A stretch of DNA of 40,730 nt from an uncultured Collinsella sp. (GTDB lineage Bacteria > Actinomycetota > Coriobacteriia > Coriobacteriales > Coriobacteriaceae). Under the pieces are notes generated by a model. The model was given only the letters and a program-made list of their open reading frames with translations. It had not been told where the DNA came from and searched no databases. Location: contig UQPP01000018.1 in NCBI GenBank assembly GCA_900543025.1, positions 1-40,730 on the forward strand, written 5' to 3'. This document shows positions 33,454-40,730 of this stretch, piece by piece. A program made the position numbers and the translations under genes. Numbering within the stretch: position 1 is the stretch's first letter; the number at the start of each line of letters is the position of its first letter.

Positions 33454-33858
33454 TTAGCTCAAACGGTCCATGCCCTCTTTCTTGACGCGGTTGGCGAGTG
33501 CAAAGTAGATAATGCTGACAATCAGGCCGGTAAAATCGGGGATGCTTGAGCCGGTCCCACCCAAGAGGGGCAGGGAGAGGAGCAGACTGATGACCGAACA
33601 TGCTAGGCAGACGATGGACCAGATCCAGACAACGCCAGCCTTGGCGGGATTATTTGCCGCGCGGATGCCAAAGACAGCGGTCACAATTTCGACGACGCCC
33701 AATACGATGACGACGACGCAAGAGACGATCATAGCACTCGTGATATCGCCTGCCGCGCTGCCTGCAAAGAGCGCTGTAGCACCCATGCCTGCGCTTAGAA
33801 TGCCGACGACAAAGAAGAGGAACGATAGGATTTTGAGTAATTTACAGGCGTTGCTCAT
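33454..33858 (-). CDS. Small four-helix membrane protein, paralog A
   Basis: A 134-aa protein of unknown function with four predicted membrane helices (about 8-30, 38-62, 70-90 and 98-122 region) and short loops. Its sequence lines up along the whole length with the protein at 35177-35575: MSN start, VVxVxLGVVEIVTAVFGIRAANNPAKAGVVWIWSI, a LLGGTGSS loop, and a final IYFALANRVKKE. The ATG at 33858 has AAAGG upstream; the longer frame from 33900 adds a charged leader and is less likely. I recognise no named family. It is divergent from the LysR gene at 34052. Confidence 0.75.
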   Translation of the reverse strand: MSNACKLLKILSFLFFVVGILSAGMGATALFAGSAAGDITSAMIVSCVVVIVLGVVEIVTAVFGIRAANNPAKAGVVWIWSIVCLACSVISLLLSLPLLGGTGSSIPDFTGLIVSIIYFALANRVKKEGMDRLS

Positions 33859-34051
33859 GGCTGGTCCTTTCGAAGTGGACATGACGTATTTGACGCGCAC
33901 GCATGACGCATGTCGCGAAGCATATTGTAATTCAACAAGGTGCTGTGCACGTTCATCTAATAGTCGAACGCTCCGCTCGCGACGGGGGTGGCACTTGCAC
34001 TGTGCTAGCTTTTTGTTTAACTGGATTAAACTGTGTATTTTTTAGGGGCGA

Positions 34052-34990
34052 ATGGTGAATATCAAGCAGGTCGGCTATTTTGTCGCCGTATTCGAGACGA
34101 AGAGTTTTACTGCTGCGGCGCACCAGCGCCACGTGACTGTTCAGGCCATTTCCAAGTCAATTAGCGAGCTCGAGCAGTTTTTTAACGTTCAGTTTTTTGA
34201 GCGTGGGAGTAGCGGTGTCAGGCCGACTCAGGCCGGTCGCAGCTTTTATGCCAAGGCTCGCCCCGCCGTCGAAGCATATCGTGAGGTTGAAAACTTTGAC
34301 CCGTCCGGATGCGACCTGACCGTCTCATCGGCCTCTGGTCCTCAAGCGATGCCGGAACTCTCGATTGGCCTGTGCGCTCCCGCATTCGATAACGAGGATA
34401 AGCTATATAAGGGGCTATCTGCGCTTATCATGCGTGGTGTGCGCGTGCGGGTGAAGTTTTGCACTGTGCATCCCGGAGTTGCCCAGCAGGAACTTGAGCA
34501 GGGCGGCCTTGATGCCTTGCTTACGGTGGGTACATATGACAATACCAATGATGACTGCGAACAGCTGGGAACCCTGCCCACGGGTATTCTCGTTGCCGCC
34601 GACCATCCGCTCGGCAAGAGGCCCTTTGTGACCGTGGCTGATCTGAGCTCCTATCCGGTAGGACAATCGACTGCGTTCGATAGCTTTAACAACTCGATTT
34701 TTTGGCAGTACAAAAGCCTCGGTGTCCTAGATGAGACGCGCGTTATCGATAGCCCCGCTCAAGTTGGGGCGTTTTTGACGGCCGAGCGCGGCTATTTCTT
34801 AAATGCCATTCTTCCCGTTCCCGGTCAGGTCGCTAGTGGGTTTGAGATTGTTCCCATTGTGGGCGAAGGGGCCCTGACGGTTCCGGTGTGTTTAGTTTCC
34901 CTTAAAGATGAAAAGTCCCAAGCTTATCACGTCGTAGAGAACTACTTGATTCGCATGGTGGGCTGTACCAACGGGTCTGCTACTCGCTAG
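34052..34990 (+). CDS. LysR-family transcriptional regulator
   Basis: A 312-aa regulator. The N-terminal winged helix is clear (KQVGYFVAVFETKSFTAAAHQRHVTVQAISKSISELEQFFNVQFFERGSSGVRPTQAG). The effector domain follows from about residue 100 (PELSIGLCAPAFDNEDKLYKGLSALIMRGVRVRVKFCTVHPGVAQQELEQGGLDALLTVGTYD). AGGGG precedes the ATG at 34052. It stands between two paralogous small membrane proteins, both on the minus strand; the one at 33454-33858 is divergent from it and is the natural candidate target. A strong hairpin ends the gene. Confidence 0.9.
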   Translation: MVNIKQVGYFVAVFETKSFTAAAHQRHVTVQAISKSISELEQFFNVQFFERGSSGVRPTQAGRSFYAKARPAVEAYREVENFDPSGCDLTVSSASGPQAMPELSIGLCAPAFDNEDKLYKGLSALIMRGVRVRVKFCTVHPGVAQQELEQGGLDALLTVGTYDNTNDDCEQLGTLPTGILVAADHPLGKRPFVTVADLSSYPVGQSTAFDSFNNSIFWQYKSLGVLDETRVIDSPAQVGAFLTAERGYFLNAILPVPGQVASGFEIVPIVGEGALTVPVCLVSLKDEKSQAYHVVENYLIRMVGCTNGSATR

Positions 34991-35094
34991 CACATCCGTT
35001 GACGCGCTTGCCGCTGTCGGCTCGGTTGTCTGGCGTTATGCTGTCGATTATGCCGTGCCGTGGCAATCGAATGAATGCAAAGACTATCCACAGC

Positions 35095-35146
35095 AAGCCG
35101 CCCTCCGTTTCTTGTTTGCTCGAGAAACGGAGGGCGGCTTTCATAT
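35095..35146. terminator. Long bidirectional terminator hairpin
   Basis: An 18-bp perfect stem, AAGCCGCCCTCCGTTTCT (35095-35112) with its complement at 35123-35140, and a 10-base loop, followed by TCATAT. It lies between the convergent LysR and small membrane-protein genes. Confidence 0.85.
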
Positions 35147-35176
35147 ACGGTGCTCTGTGCAGGCGGGTCAGATACC

Positions 35177-35575
35177 CTAGCCCAGGCGCTCCTGGCTTTC
35201 CTTTTTAACGCGGTTGGCGAAAACGAAGTACACGGCACTTACGACCACGGCGGTGACATCGGTGGCGCTGGTGCCGACTCCGCCCAAGAAGGGCTCGGAA
35301 AGCAGCAGGCTCACAACGGCGCAAACCAGGCAAATGATAGCCCAGACCCAAACGACACCAATCTTGCTGGGGTTATTTGAGGCGCGGATGCCCAGCACGG
35401 CAGCGATGATTTCGACGATGCCCATCACGATGACGACAACGCTGTAAACCGAGAGATCACCGCTGGCGTCGCCCGAAGCCGCGGTGAGTGCCAACGCGCC
35501 CGCGGCGATGCTAAAAATACCTCCCAATAGATAAATGATGGACATGACCTTTAGGACTTTACGGTTGTTGCTCAT
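35177..35575 (-). CDS. Small four-helix membrane protein, paralog B
   Basis: A 132-aa relative of the protein at 33454-33858, with the same four-helix plan and matching blocks (VYSVVVIVMGIVEIIAAVLGIRASNNPSKIGVVWVWAII, LGGVGTSATD, VYFVFANRVKKE). The start at 35575 (MSNNRKVLK) matches the paralog; the frame continues to 35632 but that part overlaps a hairpin. It follows the Cache-MscS gene on the same strand after a hairpin (35602-35632), so it may be read through or separately transcribed. The function is unknown. Confidence 0.75.
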   Translation of the reverse strand: MSNNRKVLKVMSIIYLLGGIFSIAAGALALTAASGDASGDLSVYSVVVIVMGIVEIIAAVLGIRASNNPSKIGVVWVWAIICLVCAVVSLLLSEPFLGGVGTSATDVTAVVVSAVYFVFANRVKKESQERLG

Positions 35576-35601
35576 GTTCAGTTCCTTTCCCTGGAGCCTT
35601 A

Positions 35602-35632
35602 ATGGCACCGTGCGGGTGTTGCCCGGTGCCAT
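35602..35632 (-). terminator. Hairpin after the Cache-MscS gene
   Basis: ATGGCACCG (35602-35610) pairs with CGGTGCCAT (35624-35632) around a 13-base loop, starting 4 bases after the stop of the minus-strand gene. There is no T tract, so it may attenuate and not stop transcription. Confidence 0.5.
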
Positions 35633-35635
35633 GAA

Positions 35636-38600
35636 TTACTGATTGGTAGGTTCGTTACCCAGGTCTTGCGAGGCGAGTTTCTGTTCTTCGCTAAACTCGT
35701 CCGCTTCGGCGAGTTCTTCGGCGGTAGCTTCCCTTGGAGCGGCCTCGTCGGCATCGCAATGATCGAAAACGAGTTGATAGGGGGCGATGTCGCGGCGGGA
35801 AAGCATGAGCTTTACCTCACGGCGCAAAGAACGCATGACGCTGCCGCGATCGGTCTCCTTGCAGGTGGCGACAACGCGAATGGTCATAGCGGTGCTGCTA
35901 AGGTCGACCACGCCCTTGTAGAAGGGGCCATCGATAATGGCGGGAGCGCGGTCATGCACGCTTTTGAGCTCGTCTTTAAGCACCTTTTCGACATAGGGTA
36001 GAGATTCTCCCACCGGGATGGTGATATCTATGCTGGCGTAAGAATTAAGTTTTGTCATGTTGGTGACATTCGAAATCGAGCTGTTGCGTAGGAGCAGGAC
36101 ATTGCCGTTGCCGTCATTGATCTTTGTGGTTCGCACACCAATCTCCATAACGGTGCCGGTATTGCCGCCAACCGAGATGACGTCTCCAACGCGGAACTCG
36201 CCTTCAAAGATAATAAAGAGCCCGCATAAGATATCCGTGATGAGGTCTTTGGCTCCAAAGGAGACGGCGAGCGTGATGATACCTGCCGAGGCTAAAAGCG
36301 TTGCGGTATCGACACCCAAAACGCCGAGGCACCAATAGAGCATAGCGATGAGAGTTCCGTATTTTGTCAGGCTCGAGAGAAGTCGGCATATCGTCTCGCC
36401 GCGCGCTCCAAGCACATTGGACAACATGCGAAGAAGCGCCTGCGCGATTGCGCACACTGTGAGAGCCACACAGGCGTACATGATCGAAGCGGTGAGCGCG
36501 AATATGTTGAGACCGTGCTGCCAGTCGTTGCCCAGGATATAGGTAAATACCGAACGCGGACCAAACAGAGCGTCTTTAAACAAGACGGCCAAAAAGACGA
36601 TAAACACCGCGATGCCGGTAAACCATTTAAGGACTGTGCCGAGTTTTTGCTCGGGGGTTTTGTCCTCCCATTTAAAGGAGATGTTGAGCCATCGGCTAAT
36701 GGCGCTTTCGCTGTGTTTGACACGGCCGTCGGATGTCGTGACGGTGATGTTGTGCCGTCTTGTCGCGAAATCGCCTTCGTGCTTCGAACGCTTTTCTTCG
36801 ACTTTTATGGTGTCGAGCGTCAGCAACGGGTAGATAAGGGCAAAGCAAATGGCGGCGATGATTCCGGTTGCGATGGTGAGCGGAACGCGCTGGTGCATAA
36901 AGGAGTCTTCGGGTGCCGCGACGTAAACGTAATAGTCGCCAGTCTCCAAGCAGGAGGCGTAGAGTTTTTGGTTGTCGATGTAGACGAAGTCGCTAAAGCC
37001 ATCTGCAAGCTGCTCGTCAGTCAGTCCGATTTCGGATGCTTTTTTCCCCAAAAGAAGGTCGTTGGGATGATATGCGACGGTACCGTCTTTTTTCTTGATT
37101 GCAAAGGCGAAGCCTCCGGCGCCCGCCTTGATGCCATCGAGCACTGCGTCGATCTTGGTGCTCTTGAGCATTTCTTCTAAGCGCATGGGGCGCACGGCAA
37201 TCTGCACGATTCCGTCTGCAATGCCATCCTGATCGTAGAGTGCGACTCCGATGTACTGATATGTCTCGCCGGTGGTTCTGTTGATAGAGAGAGGCTGTAT
37301 ATATTCATCCTTGCCGCCCAAAAGCGAGCGGAACTCGTAGGAGGAGTCGCCGTACTTGGTCGAAAGGCTGTAGGATCGCTGCGACGTGCTCGAGCTCGTC
37401 ATATTGCCGTCGCCGTCGTAGAGATAAATTGACTCGATGTTGAGCGTTTTTGCCATGCTGTGCAGGTCGGCTCGCGTGGCGAGCTCTGGATTGTGCTCAA
37501 CGATGTAGGCGATAATGTGGCAGGCGGTGGCATAGTGCTCGCTATACTGCCTCGTAAGTTCATCCTCGCGCAGCGCATTATTTTTGAGCGTTTGATCAAT
37601 CTGCTCTAAGCGCTCCCGATTGACCGTCGCCTGGCTCGAAAGGGCAAAGAGCGTTTGCATATAGAAGGTTACTGCCAAAAGTAAGACGAGTCCTGCAATG
37701 GACAAGGCTGTTGCGCGCCTGCCCACGGAGGGGCTAAACCGAAGGCCGCGACCGATCTTGACGTATTCGTGATGGTCGTGGTCGTCATGCTCGTCATCCG
37801 CTAGGACAAACAGGTCATAGAGTGCCACGGCGGCGACGACTGCGATGAGGGCAAAGAGGATGACGCCCACGGTGATGTTGCGCGCGGAGGCGGTATCGCT
37901 TTCGGGGATGGCGAGAATGTAATAGGTGTCATCGACCAACTTGACGCGACAATACAGGCTTGTGTTTTTGACGGAAGTGATGAATGTCTTGCCGTCCTCA
38001 AGATTGCTCACGTCGATGCCGTTGTCGAGTGCATCGGTACCTATCATGTTCTGATCGGGATGGTAGGTGATCAGGTGTGTTTTTGCCGATACGGCGAGGA
38101 CATATCCGTGACTGCCGAGCGAGATGTTCTTGAGCATGCTCTCGGCCGAGCCGGTGTCCTTGACAAGGGCGTGCAGCTCTTGGGGATTTTGCTCTACGAT
38201 AACCATGGTGTCGTCATCGATTTTGGCGGCATAGTATCGCATGAGCCAGTCTTGATCGGGAAGATCGACCTCAACTGGATCGGAGGGCTTGCCGGTCTCG
38301 AAGCACTGACGTAGCAGGTTGAAGCGGGCGCGGCTAAAATCGGCTTTGGTGTCAGCCGCTTTGGCGATGATGGAACCGTCACGTCGGGTAACGAGAACGT
38401 TATCGACCTTGAGCAGGTCCTTGAACTCGGCCATTTTGGCATCGGTCGCTTCATAACCGGCATCGTGGGCCGCCATAAACGCGATGCTTGCGGCACGCGT
38501 GCGATACAGGTCGTCAAATGTTTGGGTGTTGTCTTTCGTTTCCGACTGGGCCGTTTTAACGAGATCGGGGAGTTCGGCGGCAACGCGATCGAATTCTAAA

Positions 38601-38719
38601 GCGTATTCCTCTTGCGATAGACGCGTTTGCATCGAGGCGAGTAGGAGTCCCATCGCTAACGTGCAGACGGCTACGGCAATGGCAAGTGCCACGGACTTCT
38701 GTTTTAGTCGCTTGGACAT
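35636..38719 (-). CDS. Two Cache-like sensor regions fused to an MscS channel
   Basis: A 1027-aa membrane protein. Helix 9-30 and helix 281-305 bracket a first extracytoplasmic region (31-278); after a cytoplasmic linker rich in Asp and His (DDEHDDHDHHEY, 308-319), helix 338-360 and helix 612-634 bracket a second one (361-608). Both look like double-Cache folds: each has a long initial helix and a GSHGYVLAVSAKTHLITYHPDQNMIG or GAGGFAFAIKKKDGTVAYHPNDLLLG block. The C-terminal part is a mechanosensitive channel of the MscS family: helices near 696-714, 738-760 and 782-803, pore helix LLASAGIITLAVSFGAKDLITDILCGLFIIFEGEF (808-842), then the beta domain (VGDVISVGGNTGTVMEIGVRTTKI). The tail is acidic. 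Gating by a bound ligand is inferred. Its start is 12 bases after a binding-protein gene. Confidence 0.88.
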   Translation of the reverse strand: MSKRLKQKSVALAIAVAVCTLAMGLLLASMQTRLSQEEYALEFDRVAAELPDLVKTAQSETKDNTQTFDDLYRTRAASIAFMAAHDAGYEATDAKMAEFKDLLKVDNVLVTRRDGSIIAKAADTKADFSRARFNLLRQCFETGKPSDPVEVDLPDQDWLMRYYAAKIDDDTMVIVEQNPQELHALVKDTGSAESMLKNISLGSHGYVLAVSAKTHLITYHPDQNMIGTDALDNGIDVSNLEDGKTFITSVKNTSLYCRVKLVDDTYYILAIPESDTASARNITVGVILFALIAVVAAVALYDLFVLADDEHDDHDHHEYVKIGRGLRFSPSVGRRATALSIAGLVLLLAVTFYMQTLFALSSQATVNRERLEQIDQTLKNNALREDELTRQYSEHYATACHIIAYIVEHNPELATRADLHSMAKTLNIESIYLYDGDGNMTSSSTSQRSYSLSTKYGDSSYEFRSLLGGKDEYIQPLSINRTTGETYQYIGVALYDQDGIADGIVQIAVRPMRLEEMLKSTKIDAVLDGIKAGAGGFAFAIKKKDGTVAYHPNDLLLGKKASEIGLTDEQLADGFSDFVYIDNQKLYASCLETGDYYVYVAAPEDSFMHQRVPLTIATGIIAAICFALIYPLLTLDTIKVEEKRSKHEGDFATRRHNITVTTSDGRVKHSESAISRWLNISFKWEDKTPEQKLGTVLKWFTGIAVFIVFLAVLFKDALFGPRSVFTYILGNDWQHGLNIFALTASIMYACVALTVCAIAQALLRMLSNVLGARGETICRLLSSLTKYGTLIAMLYWCLGVLGVDTATLLASAGIITLAVSFGAKDLITDILCGLFIIFEGEFRVGDVISVGGNTGTVMEIGVRTTKINDGNGNVLLLRNSSISNVTNMTKLNSYASIDITIPVGESLPYVEKVLKDELKSVHDRAPAIIDGPFYKGVVDLSSTAMTIRVVATCKETDRGSVMRSLRREVKLMLSRRDIAPYQLVFDHCDADEAAPREATAEELAEADEFSEEQKLASQDLGNEPTNQ

Positions 38720-38731
38720 GGGTGGACTTCC

Positions 38732-39571
38732 TTAGTTCCATTTCTCGATGAGCGTATCGATTGTTTTGTCTTTGAGCATTGAGCGTACTTCGGCGGCAAC
38801 CTTGGGTGAAAGCTCAGAGCCCTTCTGCGTTGCGACGGCGTAGCGCTGTGGGTTGATGCCAAAATCGGGCAGGACGGTGCGCTCGTCATCGAGATAGGTT
38901 TTGGCAATTGCGCCATCGGTCGCCATGGCGTCGACGTCGCCGGCTTCCAATGCGCGGGAAAGCTCAGCGTAGCTTGCATATTGGCTCAGATGACATGTGT
39001 CGTAGTCAATGTTGCCGCTCTTGGCATCCTGCTGCTGGGGGATGCCGTCCGAAAGCCCCAGCTCCAAAAACTTCGCGGCAAGTTGAGGTGCAGCGTTTGT
39101 TCCGGATACCGTGCCAATTGTTCCGCCCTTAAGCTGGGAGAAGGATTGAATGAGCGATGTATTTTCGACAACAAGAATTACCGAGTCGGTGTAATAGGCG
39201 GCAGAGAAGTCAAACAGCTTTTTGCGTTCGTTGCTTATCGAGTAGCACGCGATCAGGCAATCGACTTTTCCCGACGAGAGCATTTCTTCGCGTGTCTCGG
39301 GCGTTACGGATATAAACGAACAGCCTCCATAGCCAAGACGGTTTGCCAACTCGTTGGCGAGGTCGATTTCGAATCCGTAGTATTTGCCGTTGTTGGGATT
39401 ACGCTCGCTAAACCCGACGATATCCGAGCGGACGCCTACGTTCAGCCTGGCCTTGCCGGACATGCCGGAATGACTGTTCGAGCAGGCTGGCAGTACCACA
39501 GCTGCCAGTGTGGCTCCGGCTGCCGAGATTGCCAACCGGCAGGCCTTTCGGCGTGTGACTGAATGGTCCAT
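38732..39571 (-). CDS. Solute-binding lipoprotein (PBPb family), paired with Cache-MscS
   Basis: A 279-aa lipoprotein with a type II periplasmic-binding fold, amino-acid type. The signal region starts with RRK and ends in the lipobox LPAC (Cys30). The mature part has LNVGVRSDIVGFSERNPNNGKYYGFEIDLANELANRLGY and DCLIACYSISNERKKLFDFSAAYYTDSVILVV, which are standard for this family. GAGGA lies 6 bases before the ATG at 39571; an ATG at 39577 abuts it. No ABC permease or ATPase is near. It sits 12 bases upstream of the Cache-MscS gene, so the two are cotranscribed and probably act on the same ligand. Confidence 0.9.
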   Translation of the reverse strand: MDHSVTRRKACRLAISAAGATLAAVVLPACSNSHSGMSGKARLNVGVRSDIVGFSERNPNNGKYYGFEIDLANELANRLGYGGCSFISVTPETREEMLSSGKVDCLIACYSISNERKKLFDFSAAYYTDSVILVVENTSLIQSFSQLKGGTIGTVSGTNAAPQLAAKFLELGLSDGIPQQQDAKSGNIDYDTCHLSQYASYAELSRALEAGDVDAMATDGAIAKTYLDDERTVLPDFGINPQRYAVATQKGSELSPKVAAEVRSMLKDKTIDTLIEKWN

Positions 39572-39751
39572 TTGCATTCCTCACGACGAATGTTCAGTCC
39601 TTTAATGATACGGACGGGCAAGTATGGAACAGCCGCGAAGCGGCGGGTAAACGCAGGGTTGAGGTGGAGGGCAATCCTGACGGGATTTGATGCTTTACCG
39701 CTAAATAGATGCCCGCATTCTGCAATGGGCGGTGGGTCTTGTCGCATGTGG

Positions 39752-39757
39752 GACAAT
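39752..39757 (+). promoter_or_regulatory. Candidate extended -10 box of rsmJ
   Basis: GACAAT preceded by TG with one base between (TGGGACAAT), 66 bases before the ATG. AAGGAG at 39812 region is the ribosome binding site. The remaining bases of the 250-bp gap show nothing else. Confidence 0.4.
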
Positions 39758-39822
39758 GGCGGACGGTTGGGTGCCGACATAAACGGCGCTCACGTATTCG
39801 TTTTGCTTGTTAAGGAGTACCC

Positions 39823-40527
39823 ATGGGTGTCGTCGATCCCTTTTCTGTTGCTCGGGCCGCGGGGCTTGAGCTGATCGGGAAGTCCGAGGGCCTCACGCTC
39901 ACCGACGGCACGATGGAGCTGCGTGCCGATTTTGACCGCATGCTTCCGCGGCTCAAGCAGGGCCGTCTGCAGCAAGAGCTGTTGGTAAAGGCTGCGCGCG
40001 CAAAAGGCATCGAGCAACCATGGGCGATTGATGCCACGGCAGGCTTTGGCGAGGATTCGCTGCTGTTGGCGGCCGCGGGCTTTACCGTCGATCTGTATGA
40101 GCAGGATTGCGTGATCGCGGCGCTCCTCAAGGATGCCTTGGATCGCGCGGCGGATGATCCGGCGCTTGCGGCTGCCGTGGCTCGAATGCGCTTGCATGCG
40201 GGCGAGGACAGCATTGCCGGCCTTCGCCATACAGCTGAGTTGATCGGGCGGGGCGAGCTTGCCGCTCCCGATGCGGTGTACCTGGACCCCATGTTTCCCG
40301 AGCGCACCAAGAGCGCGGCGGTCAAAAAGAAGTTCCAGCTCCTACATCATCTGGAACAGCCGTGTGCCGATGAGGAGGCGCTGGTCGAAGCCGCGCTTGC
40401 GGTGCACCCGCGCAAGGTCGTTATCAAGCGGCCGGTGAAGGGGCCACTGCTTGCCGGCGTTAAGCCGAGCTATCAACTTGCGGGCAAGGCCGTTCGTTAC
40501 GATGTTTTGGTGCCGCCGCGCCCGTAG
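39823..40527 (+). CDS. rsmJ: 16S rRNA (guanine-N2)-methyltransferase RsmJ-like
   Basis: A SAM-dependent methyltransferase of 234 aa, of the RsmJ family that methylates G1516 of 16S rRNA. It has an N-terminal segment LTDGTMELRADFDRMLPRLKQGRLQQELLVKAA, motif I IDATAGFGEDSLLLAAAG, an acidic motif II residue (VDLYEQD), and the catalytic DPMFPERTKSAAVKKKFQLL block, which is the family's clearest signature. The C terminus KVVIKRPVKGPLLAGVKPSYQLAGKAVRYDVL also matches. The start is preceded by AAGGAG. It ends 48 bases before the convergent partial gene. Confidence 0.92.
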   Translation: MGVVDPFSVARAAGLELIGKSEGLTLTDGTMELRADFDRMLPRLKQGRLQQELLVKAARAKGIEQPWAIDATAGFGEDSLLLAAAGFTVDLYEQDCVIAALLKDALDRAADDPALAAAVARMRLHAGEDSIAGLRHTAELIGRGELAAPDAVYLDPMFPERTKSAAVKKKFQLLHHLEQPCADEEALVEAALAVHPRKVVIKRPVKGPLLAGVKPSYQLAGKAVRYDVLVPPRP

Positions 40528-40575
40528 CTTGCGTACGATGGCTGACACTCCGTCAATGCCGTGCCGACGCGGCGC

Positions 40576-40728
40576 CTATTTCCAAGGGTGCGACGTCAGG
40601 TGCCATCCACCGCAGTATTCGCATTTGTAGCAGGCCAAACCGCGCCGTCCGCGGTTTTCGCAGTCGGCCATAACTGCCTCGGCCTCGGCGCGTGTGTCGT
40701 AACGGTTTTTGCGCTCGCACGACTTGTA
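40576..40728 (-). CDS. Zinc-ribbon protein, C-terminal part (partial)
   Basis: The last 50 residues of a gene that continues past the right edge. The translation contains KSCERKNRYDTRAEAEAVMA, then CENRGRRGLACYKCEYCGG and WHLTSHPWK. CYKCEYCGGWHLTSH has the look of a small zinc knuckle (CxxC plus His), as in short Coriobacterial and phage-related proteins of unknown role. The frame is free of stops over the visible 150 bases and ends with TAG at 40576-40578. No function is assigned. Confidence 0.65.
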   Translation of the reverse strand, partial: YKSCERKNRYDTRAEAEAVMADCENRGRRGLACYKCEYCGGWHLTSHPWK

Positions 40729-40730
40729 GC

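Noticed and set aside
1..40730. tRNA or rRNA genes
   Set aside because: I looked for CCA-adjacent cloverleaf patterns and T-loop words in the intergenic gaps and saw none I could support.

Overview
This 40.7-kb window is from a moderately GC-rich bacterial chromosome. It looks like Coriobacteriia, most likely Collinsella or a close relative. That placement is inference: it rests on codon usage, the mix of families (a CD1871A-type redox cassette, solute-binding-protein/hybrid-kinase sensors, LysR and GntR regulators), weak promoters whose clearest element is an ACAAT-type -10 box, and many short dispersed palindromes between genes. I see no rRNA, tRNA, transposase, prophage or cas gene.

Layout. 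1-2 kb: an OmpR-type two-component pair on the minus strand. 2.0-4.1 kb: a divergent three-gene redox cassette (a CXXC mini-protein too short for usual gene callers, a membrane 4Fe-4S protein, a thioredoxin-fold lipoprotein). 4.3-8.6 kb: a fused ABC ATPase-permease with a very large extracytoplasmic domain, then a tRNA-dihydrouridine synthase. 8.6-9.8 kb: a repeat-rich island with an orphan ribbon-helix-helix gene, a 30-bp inverted-repeat pair and two copies of a composite palindrome. 9.8-13.1 kb: glutaredoxin, an unusual XRE/zinc-ribbon/TipAS-like regulator, TrmO and a MalY-type lyase. 13.3-19.7 kb: two solute-sensing hybrid histidine kinase loci, each broken by one apparent single-base deletion, with a PNPOx-like flavoprotein between them. 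19.9-24.4 kb: a potassium channel, a LOG-family protein, a ClC protein, and a GntR-ABC operon. 24.54-24.76 kb: a strikingly regular array of six 15-bp repeats in alternating orientation at an exact 40-bp pitch. 24.9-28.9 kb: prfC, a queuosine-precursor transporter with a possible preQ1-type leader, an SDR and ung. 29-35.6 kb: a DMT exporter, a LysR regulator, a MATE exporter, RlmA, and a second LysR gene flanked by two paralogous small membrane proteins. 35.6-39.6 kb: a solute-binding lipoprotein in tandem with a 1027-aa protein joining two Cache-like sensor regions to an MscS channel. 39.8 kb to the end: RsmJ and the 3' end of a zinc-ribbon protein.

How they work together. The recurring theme is small-molecule sensing through periplasmic-binding-protein folds wired to signalling or channel modules instead of ABC importers: 13.3-16.3 kb, 16.9-19.7 kb and 35.6-39.6 kb. 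The strongest candidates for undescribed biology are the 40-bp-pitch array upstream of prfC and the binding-protein/Cache/MscS pair. Housekeeping RNA-modification genes (dus, trmO, rlmA, rsmJ) are scattered between these loci.
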